Positions 6,205-13,194 of a stretch of 13,221 nt of DNA are shown here, piece after piece. How positions within the stretch are numbered: the first letter of the stretch is position 1; every line of letters starts with the position of its first letter. A model generated the notes under the pieces. It did not search any database. It saw nothing but the letters and a program-made list of their open reading frames with translations, and had not been told where the DNA came from. The stretch is from CAZFPA01 sp964520975 (GTDB lineage Bacteria > Bacillota > Negativicutes > Selenomonadales > Selenomonadaceae). The stretch is from assembly GCA_964520975.1 (NCBI GenBank), contig CAZFPA010000052.1, forward strand, positions 1-13,221, in the 5' to 3' direction. Both the position numbers and the translations under genes were made by a program.

Positions 6205-8123
6205 GCCTGCTGCAGGAAACACTGGCCGCGATCCAGCCGCGCAGCCAGCAGCACGCCGCCGCATTCCGCGAGCGGCTGGACGCTGCCATGACGCAGCCAG
6301 CCGGCCTTGGCATATTGCAGGACATGCTGGCGGCCTACGCCGGCATTACCGGCAGTGATGCGCCGGCCATTCCGGCACGGCAGACCATCATCTGCTGCGC
6401 CGATCACGGGGTAGCTGCCATGAAGGTCAGCGCCTATCCCCCGGAAACCACGGTACAGATGACCGCCAACTATCTGATTTCCCGTGGTGCCGTTGCCAAT
6501 GCCCTGAGCAACTTTTGCGGTTCCAGCCTGGAGGTTGCTGACCTCGGCATCGCCGCGCCCACGGACGACCTGCCCGGACTGCTGCAGAAAAAAATTGCGC
6601 CCGGCACCAAAAACTGTGCTGTCGGCCCTGCCATGACACGCGAACAGGCCATCCAGGCCTTGGAAACCGGCATTCTGCTGGCCGCTGAACACGCACAAAA
6701 AGGGCCGGTATGCTTCCTGCCCGGAGAAATGGGCATAGCCAACACAACCTCCAGTGCAGCCATTGCCGCGGTTTTCTGCGGCCTGACACCGGAACAGGCC
6801 ACCGGCCGCGGCACCAATATATCCGATGCGCGCCTGAAGGTAAAGATTGACGTCGTACGGCAGGCCCTCGAAGTCAACCGGCCGCAGGCCGGCGACGGAC
6901 TGGATGTCCTGCAGAAGGTCGGCGGCTTTGAGCTGGGCTGCATTGCCGGCATCATCCTCGGCGCGGCTGCCCACCATTCCTTTGTCGTACTGGACGGCTT
7001 CAATACCGGTGCCGCGGCTTTGATTGCCCAGGCGCTCTGCCCGGCCTCCCGCGATTACCTCATGGCCTCCCATCTTGCAGCCGAACCCGCGCATGGCGCC
7101 ATGCTCCAAAAGCTTGGTCTGCAGCCCTGCATGGATATGAACTTCCGACTGGGCGAGGCCACCGGGTCCTCACTCGCGGCTGACCTGCTCACAGCCGCAC
7201 TGCAGATGCAGCAGACACTGGCATTGCCCGCCGCAGAGCAGCCGACAGAAGAAGCTCTGTTCTTCCATGAAAGCATGTCTGCAGCAGCTGAGCCAGCCGG
7301 CAGCCAGACCTTTGACTTTTACCTGCAGACCATGCCATCACTGAGCCAGCATGCAATGGATGCCTGCCAGCAGCGCATCGATAACCTCATCAAGCCCATT
7401 TACAGCCTGGGCAGCCTGGAGCAGATTGCCGTTGAACTTGCGGGCATCCTGCACGAGGACCGTCCGCCGCTCGATCTCAGCCGCGCACTGCTCTGCTTTG
7501 CCGGCAAGCAGCTGAGCACTGTACAGTGCTGTCTGACGGAGTCCTTCTCGCGGCACGCAGGAGCTACGACCACCATCGCCCATCTTCTGCCCGGCCGCCC
7601 GCCGGCAGAAGCCTTTGACTTTGGCCTACGCCTCGGCGAAGAACTGAGCTTTTCCCATCCGATCATCGGTCTCGCGATTGCTGAGACCGCACCGGAGGAC
7701 AACTGCGGCACCAAGCTGCACCGTCTGCGCGAAGCCCTGTGCCAACCGGACGGCAGTCTGCGCTATCCGGCGGATTCCTTTCTGCAGCATCTTCCCGCTG
7801 ACCTTCAGGGAGATGCCGCCGCCCTGCTCGGCGCTATGCTGGGTGCCGCTCACAACAGCTCCCTCATCGTCCTGGACAATGAAAGCACGGAAATCATTGC
7901 CCGCTACGCTGAACAGCTCTGCCCGGACATTGTCCCCTACCTGCTCCATACCCAGCCGGCGCTGCTGCGCCTGCACATGACAACCGGCGGTGGCTGCATC
8001 GCGTGCCTGGGCATGCGCCTGGTCGATGCCGCAATGCACGTCCTCAACGACATGAAGACCTTCGCCGAAGCCAGCGTAGCCGTCGCCGATGACGGTCCCG
8101 GAGCCAGGCGGCAGATAAAATAA
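6201..8123 (+). CDS. cobT: CobT-family phosphoribosyltransferase fused to a degenerate second CobT domain (ArsAB-like)
   Basis: CobT transfers phosphoribose from nicotinate mononucleotide to the lower-ligand base of cobamides. Residues 1-345 form a complete CobT domain: CADHGVAAMKVSAYPPE (66-82), GEMGIANTT (175-183, Glu176) and FRLGEATG (315-322), where Glu319 corresponds to the catalytic base Glu317 of Salmonella CobT. After a linker (about 341-368), residues 370-627 form a second, shorter CobT-like copy. It keeps KPIYSLGSLEQIAVELAGI (398-416), GAAHNSSLIVLD (548-559) and the C-terminal FAEASV (621-626). It lacks the DHGV and GEMG motifs and has Gly where the catalytic Glu should be (HMTTGGG, 592-598). 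Normal CobT has about 350 residues and is a homodimer. A CobT pair, ArsA and ArsB, activates phenol and p-cresol in Sporomusa ovata, so this may be a fused equivalent; the substrate is inferred. A perfect AAAGGAGG (6186-6193) precedes the ATG, which overlaps the tex stop (ATGA). Confidence 0.9.
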   Translation: MSLLQETLAAIQPRSQQHAAAFRERLDAAMTQPAGLGILQDMLAAYAGITGSDAPAIPARQTIICCADHGVAAMKVSAYPPETTVQMTANYLISRGAVANALSNFCGSSLEVADLGIAAPTDDLPGLLQKKIAPGTKNCAVGPAMTREQAIQALETGILLAAEHAQKGPVCFLPGEMGIANTTSSAAIAAVFCGLTPEQATGRGTNISDARLKVKIDVVRQALEVNRPQAGDGLDVLQKVGGFELGCIAGIILGAAAHHSFVVLDGFNTGAAALIAQALCPASRDYLMASHLAAEPAHGAMLQKLGLQPCMDMNFRLGEATGSSLAADLLTAALQMQQTLALPAAEQPTEEALFFHESMSAAAEPAGSQTFDFYLQTMPSLSQHAMDACQQRIDNLIKPIYSLGSLEQIAVELAGILHEDRPPLDLSRALLCFAGKQLSTVQCCLTESFSRHAGATTTIAHLLPGRPPAEAFDFGLRLGEELSFSHPIIGLAIAETAPEDNCGTKLHRLREALCQPDGSLRYPADSFLQHLPADLQGDAAALLGAMLGAAHNSSLIVLDNESTEIIARYAEQLCPDIVPYLLHTQPALLRLHMTTGGGCIACLGMRLVDAAMHVLNDMKTFAEASVAVADDGPGARRQIK

Positions 8124-8173
8124 GCACCTGCTGCCTCTTCCATGCTGCGAAGCTTTTTTCACCATCACCATAT

Positions 8174-8208
8174 AAAATGCCAGCGGGAATTTTCCCGCTG
8201 GCATTTTT
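8174..8208. terminator. Bidirectional terminator between cobT and the feo operon
   Basis: AAAATGCCAGCGGGAA (8174-8189) is a perfect 16-bp inverted repeat of TTCCCGCTGGCATTTT (8192-8207). It carries T runs on both strands. It follows the cobT stop by about 50 nt on the + strand and the small Cys-rich gene by about 10 nt on the - strand. Confidence 0.92.
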
Positions 8209-8217
8209 GATACATTG

Positions 8218-8355
8218 CTATTTTCTTTTTTTACGGCCGGGACAGTCCACCGAGCCGCAGCCACAGCAGCGGCCCTCACGCCAGGCCCGCAGTCGCTTCC
8301 AGACAGCGGCCGCCAGTGCCAGTCCGATGATGCCCCCAACGATATAGTTTCCCAT
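8218..8355 (-). CDS. FeoB-associated Cys-rich small membrane protein
   Basis: This 45-residue protein begins MGNYIVGGIIGLALAAAVWK, which is a single membrane segment (about 4-19). A basic stretch follows, then a cysteine cluster (Cys30, Cys31, Cys33, Cys38) and a lysine/arginine-rich tail. This architecture matches the FeoB-associated Cys-rich membrane protein family found behind feoB in many Firmicutes, whose role in ferrous iron uptake is not established; the cysteines could bind metal. It begins 11 nt after the feoB stop. A strong GAGGAGGAG Shine-Dalgarno overlaps that stop, and a terminator lies just after the gene, so it is the last gene of the feo operon. Confidence 0.85.
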   Translation of the reverse strand: MGNYIVGGIIGLALAAAVWKRLRAWREGRCCGCGSVDCPGRKKRK

Positions 8356-8366
8356 AGCTCTCCTCC

Positions 8367-10418
8367 TCAGGCCAGCAATATAGAGCCAAGCTGATAGACA
8401 CCAAAAGTCACCAGCCAGGCCATGCCGAACTGGAACAGAATGGTAAGCCCTGTCCAGCGCCAGCTTTCCGTTTCCTTCTTAATCGTAGCCAGCGTTGCCA
8501 TACACGGAACATAGAGCAGACAAAAGGTCATCATCGCATAGGCATTCAGCGGGCCAAAGCCCACAGCCCCAAGCTGTGAGGCCATGGAAGCCATCCCCGC
8601 ATCCGAGTTGATGTTTGCAATGCCAAAAAGCACCGCACAGCTCGATACAACAACCTCCTTTGCCGAAATTCCGGCCAGGATGGCGGTAACGATCTGCCAA
8701 TAGCCAAGGCCCAGCGGCGCAAAAATCGGCGTGAGCCAACGGCCGATCTCCGAGCCGACACTGGCGGTCATATCCGTAGTATAGCCCTGCATACTGAAAT
8801 TCAACAGGAACCACATGATGACCGAGGCCACAAAAATAGTCGTACCGGCCTTGGAGATATAATCACTGATCTTTTCGCGCACATAGACATAAATCGTATG
8901 GATACTCGGCCGCTTGTAATCCGGCAGTTCGATGAGCAGCATATCCTCTTCCTGCTTTTTCTCAAAGACATGCAGCACATAGGCCACAAGCACGGCCACC
9001 ACCAGCCCGATCACGTACATGGAATACGCTGTGAGCATTGCATAGTGCGGGAAAAATATCTCCGAGAAAAGCACGTAAATCGGCAGGCGTGCACTGCAGG
9101 ACATAAACGGCGTAATCAGCATGGTCTTGTAGCGGTCATGCTGATTCTCCAGTACCCGGGAGGCCATGATGGCCGGTACGGAGCAGCCAAAGCCAAGAAT
9201 CATCGGTATGAAGGCCCGCCCGGACAGTCCGATCTTCGACATGAGTCCATCCATGACATAGGCTACCCGCGATATATACCCACTGTCCTCCAGGAAGGCC
9301 AGCGCCAAAAACAAGATGAAGATATTCGGCAAAAACATCAGGATACCGCCGACACCTGCCAATATGCCATTGACCACCAGGGATATCATGAAATCGCCCG
9401 CCCCCACAGCCTGCAGTGCGGATGTCGCCACAGCACCGGCCACATCGAGAGCGGACTCAAAGTAGGATTTGATCCAGTCCCCCAGTGTAAAGGTCAGGAA
9501 AAACACCATGGCCATAATGAGCAGAAAAGCCGGCAGCCCCAGCCAGTTATGCGTGAGCACCCGGTCGATCTTGTTTGTCTGCGCTTCGCGGACCTCCCGA
9601 TGGACCATGATTTCCGCCATGATTTCTTCAATGAAATCGTATTTCTGATTGATGATATCCTGCTCATAGCTGCGGTCGAGGACGTCGGGCAGATCCACCG
9701 GATACTTCTCCATGATTTCGCTATCCTGCTGCAGCAGTGCCAACGATACCCAGCGGCAATTCCGAATCTCCGGATACTGTACATGAAGTACCTCCGTGAT
9801 GCGATCGATCTTGTCCTCAATCGCGTCACTGTATACCATCGCATATTTTGCATGCTGAAATTTGTGGTGCTTTGTTTTGTGATTGTGCACCAGATGCGTA
9901 TGACCATTGTGCTTCAAATCATGATGATGCGCCGCCGCATGAATGAGGATATCGAGACCGCGCCCGCGGCGCGCCGAAATGGGAATGATCGGTATGCCGA
10001 GCATTTCCGGAAAACGGTGCATATCGATTTCCATACCGCGATGCATCACGATATCCATCATATTGAGTGCCAGTACCACCGGTTTCCCCAGTTCCAAAAG
10101 CTGCAGGGTCAGATAAAGATTCCGCTCCAGCGAGGATGCGTCAGCCACATCAATGATGACATCGACGTCATCACTCAGTATGTATTGCCGGGAAACCTTT
10201 TCTTCCATCGTGTAGGAGGTAAGGCTATAGGTTCCCGGCAGATCGACCAGGCGATAGCTGTGGTCATGATATTTCATGGCCCCTTCTTTTTTCTCTACCG
10301 TGACGCCGGGCCAGTTTGCCACCTTCAGATTGGCGCCGGTATAGGCATTGAACAGGGTTGTCTTGCCGCAATTCGGATTGCCTACGAAGCCAATCGTTAT
10401 CTCCTCATGCTCTGTCAT
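8367..10418 (-). CDS. feoB: Ferrous iron transport protein FeoB
   Basis: FeoB is an inner-membrane Fe(II) importer with a cytoplasmic G-protein domain. The 683 residues show G1 GNPNCGKTT (13-21), Thr40 as G2, DLPG (59-62) as G3, NMMD (119-122) as G4 and SAR (148-150) as G5. They are followed by a helical GDI-like domain and a polytopic membrane part beginning near residue 293. This includes the conserved pore motifs GFGCSVPAIMASR (Cys412), CSARLPIY (Cys441), GISAKEVVVSS and YVPCMATLATIKKE. Between the G domain and the GDI domain lies a histidine-rich stretch (160-190, about 12 His), unusual for FeoB and perhaps a metal-binding segment. The ATG overlaps the feoA stop (ATGA) with AGGAGG 7 nt upstream, so translation is probably coupled to feoA. 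Confidence 0.97.
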   Translation of the reverse strand: MTEHEEITIGFVGNPNCGKTTLFNAYTGANLKVANWPGVTVEKKEGAMKYHDHSYRLVDLPGTYSLTSYTMEEKVSRQYILSDDVDVIIDVADASSLERNLYLTLQLLELGKPVVLALNMMDIVMHRGMEIDMHRFPEMLGIPIIPISARRGRGLDILIHAAAHHHDLKHNGHTHLVHNHKTKHHKFQHAKYAMVYSDAIEDKIDRITEVLHVQYPEIRNCRWVSLALLQQDSEIMEKYPVDLPDVLDRSYEQDIINQKYDFIEEIMAEIMVHREVREAQTNKIDRVLTHNWLGLPAFLLIMAMVFFLTFTLGDWIKSYFESALDVAGAVATSALQAVGAGDFMISLVVNGILAGVGGILMFLPNIFILFLALAFLEDSGYISRVAYVMDGLMSKIGLSGRAFIPMILGFGCSVPAIMASRVLENQHDRYKTMLITPFMSCSARLPIYVLFSEIFFPHYAMLTAYSMYVIGLVVAVLVAYVLHVFEKKQEEDMLLIELPDYKRPSIHTIYVYVREKISDYISKAGTTIFVASVIMWFLLNFSMQGYTTDMTASVGSEIGRWLTPIFAPLGLGYWQIVTAILAGISAKEVVVSSCAVLFGIANINSDAGMASMASQLGAVGFGPLNAYAMMTFCLLYVPCMATLATIKKETESWRWTGLTILFQFGMAWLVTFGVYQLGSILLA

Positions 10419-10645
10419 GCCTGCGCCTCCTCACGTACGAGAATCTTATCGGCAATACCACGCCCGATTGCAAAGCGGGTCCCGCGAATAAATATGATCA
10501 AGGCCCCATGCGATTTTTTATTCAATATAATGATACGGGTTCCCGGCAGCAGACCAAGCGCCTCGAGGCGACGCTCTGTTCCCAGGGCCAGACATACCTT
10601 TTCTACAATATAGGCAGCGCCGGCATTTCCATCCTTCAGCTTCAT
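10415..10645 (-). CDS. feoA: Ferrous iron transport protein FeoA
   Basis: FeoA is a small cytoplasmic SH3-like protein that supports FeoB. The 76 residues start MKLKDGNAGAAYIVEKV and contain the family pattern RRLEALGLLPGTRI (25-38) and GTRFAIGRGIADKILV (55-70). I chose the ATG at 10645 because AAAGGAG lies 5 nt upstream and the length fits the family. The same frame is open much further upstream through non-coding sequence, which is not a real extension. feoA is the first gene of feoA-feoB-Cys-rich protein and overlaps feoB by 4 nt. Confidence 0.94.
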   Translation of the reverse strand: MKLKDGNAGAAYIVEKVCLALGTERRLEALGLLPGTRIIILNKKSHGALIIFIRGTRFAIGRGIADKILVREEAQA

Positions 10646-10673
10646 AAAATCTCCTTTGTAACTGATTATCTTT

Positions 10674-10688
10674 TTCATATCATTATAA
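10674..10688 (-). promoter_or_regulatory. PerR-box-like operator over the feo -10 element
   Basis: On the - strand TTATAATGATATGAA matches the PerR box TTATAATNATTATAA at 11 of 14 positions, with a perfect left half. It matches a Fur box (TGATAATNATTATCA) at 9 of 14. It covers the -10 element and the expected transcription start, a classical repressor position. The perR-type gene in this window is the natural candidate to bind it, but an AT-rich -10 can resemble such a box by chance. Confidence 0.4.
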
Positions 10689-10711
10689 CGCCATTGTTCA
10701 TGGTTTTTCAA
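10682..10711 (-). promoter_or_regulatory. Promoter of the feo operon
   Basis: On the - strand TTGAAA (10706-10711; five of six) and a perfect TATAAT (10682-10687) are separated by 18 bp. The predicted start point lies about 30 nt upstream of the feoA ATG. Confidence 0.7.
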
Positions 10712-10720
10712 GGAAAAACC
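10702..10720. repeat. 8-3-8 palindrome spanning the feo -35
   Basis: GGTTTTTC-AAG-GAAAAACC is a perfect 8-bp inverted repeat with a 3-nt centre that covers the -35 element of the feo promoter. It could be an operator for an unidentified regulator. It lacks a U tract, so it is not a good terminator. Confidence 0.4.
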
Positions 10721-10785
10721 TGCCACTTCCCTTTTAACGACCTGGCGCCATCCGGTACAGCATTCACAAAATCTCCAGGTGAATT

Positions 10786-10904
10786 TTATCCACAGCATCA
10801 ACACAATATCCACAGGCCTATCTGTGGATATTGTGCATAACTTGCGAAAAACTTCCTGGTTATGCACAGTTTCCTGTCGAAAAGCTGTCCCTTCCTGTGG
10901 ATAA
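10786..10904. promoter_or_regulatory. Cluster of six DnaA boxes
   Basis: Six 9-mers fit the DnaA box TTATNCACA. They are TTATCCACA at 10786-10794 (+), ATATCCACA at 10806-10814 (+), ATATCCACA at 10823-10831 (-), TTATGCACA at 10832-10840 (-), TTATGCACA at 10860-10868 (+) and TTATCCACA at 10896-10904 (-). Four are perfect, and two differ only in the first base. Boxes 2 and 3 lie in a perfect 14-bp inverted repeat (10802-10815 and 10822-10835), boxes 3 and 4 abut, and boxes 4 and 5 form a 10-bp inverted repeat. The cluster fills the gap between the feo promoter and the chemoreceptor terminator. It could be a DnaA-binding or titration cluster as known outside oriC in Bacillus, or part of an origin. 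No dnaA, dnaN or rpmH lies in the window. Confidence 0.72.
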
Positions 10905-10908
10905 CCGC

Positions 10909-10940
10909 AAAAAAAGCAGCCCCGAAGGACTGCCTTTTTT
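10909..10940 (-). terminator. Terminator of the chemoreceptor gene
   Basis: On the - strand GCAGTCC (10933-10927) and GGGCTGC (10922-10916) form a 7-bp stem with one G-U pair closed by a TTCG loop, followed by seven T residues (10909-10915). It lies 13 nt after the stop codon. T residues on the + strand (10935-10940) allow some activity in the other direction. Confidence 0.85.
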
Positions 10941-10946
10941 CTGTAT

Positions 10947-12965
10947 TCAAGTGCGGAATTTTGCCACCTGCGTCTGCAGGTCCTCAGCCAATCCAGCAAG
11001 ATTATGGCTGGATGCGGCAATTTCCTGCATCGCTGCTGACTGCTCCTGCGCAGCTGCCGAAACGGTCTGTGTCTCCGCGGCACTGTCGTGGCTGACTTTT
11101 TCGATATGCACGACGCCACCAGCAATCGATTTGTTTTCCTCAGCCATCCCCTTTAGGGCTCCTGCAATCGCAGCGATCTTCTGACTCAGATCACCAACCT
11201 GTCCATACATAGCCGCAAAGGCCTGATCCGCTTCCTGCACCGCCGTAAGCCCCGCCGCCACGGACACAGAACCATGCTCACTCGACGCTACAGCCCGGGC
11301 CATGGCCTGCTTGTTTTTCTCAATCAGGGAAGTAATAAGCGCTGCTGAATTCTGCGACTGCTCAGCCAGCTGCCGTACCTCATCCGCCACAACCGAGAAA
11401 CCCCGGCCGGCCTCGCCCGCACGCGCCGCCTCAATGGCCGCATTCAAGGCGAGGAGATTCGTCTGCTCCGCAATCCCACTGATGATTTCGACGATCTTGC
11501 CAATTTCATCGGACCCCGTCTGCAGATCCTCTACCGAAGCGGCAATATCCTTAGAACCGCTATCGATTTCCTGCATGCGCTGTACAACCTTTTCCACCGA
11601 AGAACGTCCCCCCATGGCCTGCCCTTCCATCTCCTGCGCAGCCTTGGCTGCAGACTCGGTATCCTGATAGATGCCATCGGCGAGGGAAGACCCCTTTTCC
11701 GCTGAAGCACGCATCTGCTGCAAGGACTCTGCCTGCTCTGCAATACCAACGGAAATATTCGTAACCGAATCCGCGATAGAAGAGGATGCCTCCGCCGTCT
11801 GCTGGGAAGCCTCGGTAAACTGTGTGCTGGAAGTGTGCAATGAAGCTGCACTCTCCTTTATTTTTCCAACCAGACTGGATAACATCTTTTTCATATGAAC
11901 AAAATTCATTGCCAACTGCCCGATTTCATCCTGAGAATCCAGCGTACCATCTACCTGCCGCAAATCACCCTCCGTGACCTCATTGCAGCGAAGCAGGAGC
12001 CAGTTGATATCCGCGGCAATCCGACGGCTGAATGCCATAATGAGCAGAACCGCCACGAACAGGAAGAAGATGGCTACGCCGGCCTGTATCTTGCCGAGCG
12101 TGTGCGCATCCGCCAGGATTTCAGCCTCCGGCACCGTCACAATAATCGCCCATTGACGCCCCGGCAATTGTACCGGCAGCACAATTGCAAGATGACGGCT
12201 GCCATCCGGGGACTTGTAGAACGTCTCTTTCTGCTCACTGTTCTTCAAGGACTGATCAACGACCTGCTGCAACACCGTATCAAGACCGCTGCCACCAACA
12301 AGTTCCTGGCCCTCTCCCGTCAGGAGATTCAGCTTATCGATATATTCTGCATGCTTTGGGTGCGCCAGCACCTGTCCACGGTCATCCACAATATAAGCAT
12401 AGCCGGTTTCACCGAATTTCATTTGCTGCAGATCCTCAGAGAAACGACCTAAATCAATAGTTCCGGTAACCATACCGATCATACGTCCCTGCTCCTTGAC
12501 AGGAGAGGTCAGAACTACGGTCAGTGTATTCGTTACTGCCGAAAGCACTGGCGAAGGCATATAGGGCTGCTCCGTCTCCAATACTTTTTTATAGTATTCG
12601 CGATTGGAACGATCGGCCGGCTTCCCATCGCTCCCTACCCCCTTGCCATCCAGGCCAAACACACTGATACTTGGAAATCCATCCCGCTGGCAGGCTTCTT
12701 TGATAAACGCGGCTCGCTGGCTGTTATCATTGCTATGAATAACAGGATTTTCCGCCATTTCGTTCAAAATGCTAAACCGCTCATCAACCGTAAGTTTCAT
12801 ATTCCTCGAAAAAGACTGCGCCTGCAGCTCTACATTCTGTTTTGCATTGGTCAATAATATGTTCTGCAAAAAATAATAGCTGATAAGTGCCATAGCGAGA
12901 AAACTCACCACAAAGATAGGAATGAGCACGGCTAAGAACTTATTCTTGATACTGGTAAATTTCAT
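10947..12965 (-). CDS. Methyl-accepting chemotaxis protein with extracellular double Cache domain
   Basis: This is a transmembrane chemoreceptor that signals through CheW/CheA to the flagellar motor. From the ATG at 12965 it has 672 residues. A membrane segment (about 10-33) leads to a large outside region (about 36-285) of the double-Cache type, including NREYYKKVLETEQPYM and GTIDLGRF. Then come a second membrane segment (about 293-314), a HAMP region (about 315-367) and a long coiled-coil signalling domain. The conserved hairpin tip EQTNLLALNAAIEAARAGEA lies at 500-519. The protein ends in VAKFRT, without a CheR-docking pentapeptide. The ATG at 12965 has GGGGGAGAG just upstream, while the farther in-frame ATG at 13004 has no Shine-Dalgarno. 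The gene is monocistronic, with its own terminator. The ligand is unknown; double-Cache receptors often sense amino acids or other small molecules. Confidence 0.95.
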   Translation of the reverse strand: MKFTSIKNKFLAVLIPIFVVSFLAMALISYYFLQNILLTNAKQNVELQAQSFSRNMKLTVDERFSILNEMAENPVIHSNDNSQRAAFIKEACQRDGFPSISVFGLDGKGVGSDGKPADRSNREYYKKVLETEQPYMPSPVLSAVTNTLTVVLTSPVKEQGRMIGMVTGTIDLGRFSEDLQQMKFGETGYAYIVDDRGQVLAHPKHAEYIDKLNLLTGEGQELVGGSGLDTVLQQVVDQSLKNSEQKETFYKSPDGSRHLAIVLPVQLPGRQWAIIVTVPEAEILADAHTLGKIQAGVAIFFLFVAVLLIMAFSRRIAADINWLLLRCNEVTEGDLRQVDGTLDSQDEIGQLAMNFVHMKKMLSSLVGKIKESAASLHTSSTQFTEASQQTAEASSSIADSVTNISVGIAEQAESLQQMRASAEKGSSLADGIYQDTESAAKAAQEMEGQAMGGRSSVEKVVQRMQEIDSGSKDIAASVEDLQTGSDEIGKIVEIISGIAEQTNLLALNAAIEAARAGEAGRGFSVVADEVRQLAEQSQNSAALITSLIEKNKQAMARAVASSEHGSVSVAAGLTAVQEADQAFAAMYGQVGDLSQKIAAIAGALKGMAEENKSIAGGVVHIEKVSHDSAAETQTVSAAAQEQSAAMQEIAASSHNLAGLAEDLQTQVAKFRT

Positions 12966-13019
12966 TTTCTCTCCCCCAAAAACCATTTTTCTTATGATTT
13001 TCACAAAATACCTAATTTT

Positions 13020-13060
13020 ATAATATATCTATTTTATAAGAAATGCAATAATGGCATCAA
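13020..13060 (-). promoter_or_regulatory. Promoter region of the chemoreceptor gene
   Basis: Two overlapping candidates lie on the - strand: TTGATG (13055-13060) with TATAAA (13033-13038), 16 bp apart, and TTGCAT (13043-13048) with TATTAT (13020-13025), 17 bp apart. Both lie in an AT-rich stretch 55-95 nt upstream of the ATG. No sigma-28-type motility promoter was recognised. Nothing else was seen between 13061 and 13149. Confidence 0.45.
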
Positions 13061-13149
13061 GGAAATGGTCGTTTCTTCCTACTATAAAGGGAACATCCAC
13101 TCAAAGAAAACCCGTCAATAGTCAAAAAGCACCGGCTCTTCTATACAGC

Positions 13150-13175
13150 AAAAAAGCACCTGTAAAACAGGTGCT
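13150..13175 (-). terminator. Terminator of a leftward gene beyond the right edge
   Basis: AGCACCTGT (13155-13163) is a perfect 9-bp inverted repeat of ACAGGTGCT (13167-13175) with a 3-nt centre. On the - strand it is followed by T residues (13150-13155). It should end a transcript coming from the right of the window. Confidence 0.85.
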
Positions 13176-13194
13176 CAATTGAACCGGCAGCTTT

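Noticed and set aside
5712..7109. Long - strand open frame across the tex-cobT junction
   Set aside because: It covers parts of two well-supported genes on the other strand and shows no recognisable domain.
6201..8123. Two separate genes (arsA and arsB) joined by a sequencing error
   Set aside because: The frame stays open through a plausible linker of about 30-40 residues, with no stop, frameshift signature or internal Shine-Dalgarno with start noticed at the junction; a real fusion is the simpler reading.
8898..10613. Long + strand open frame of 571 codons opposite feoB
   Set aside because: It mirrors the reverse strand of a certain FeoB gene; its composition (rich in His, Arg, Gln) is that of a shadow frame.
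10646..10946. Complete replication origin (oriC)
   Set aside because: The DnaA boxes fit, but no dnaA/dnaN/rpmH gene, no clear AT-rich unwinding element next to the boxes and no visible strand-skew switch support calling it oriC; it is reported only as a DnaA-box cluster.
10646..11125. N-terminal extension of feoA through the upstream region
   Set aside because: The frame runs through the feo promoter, the DnaA boxes, a terminator and the end of the chemoreceptor gene. FeoA is complete from the ATG at 10645 with a good Shine-Dalgarno.
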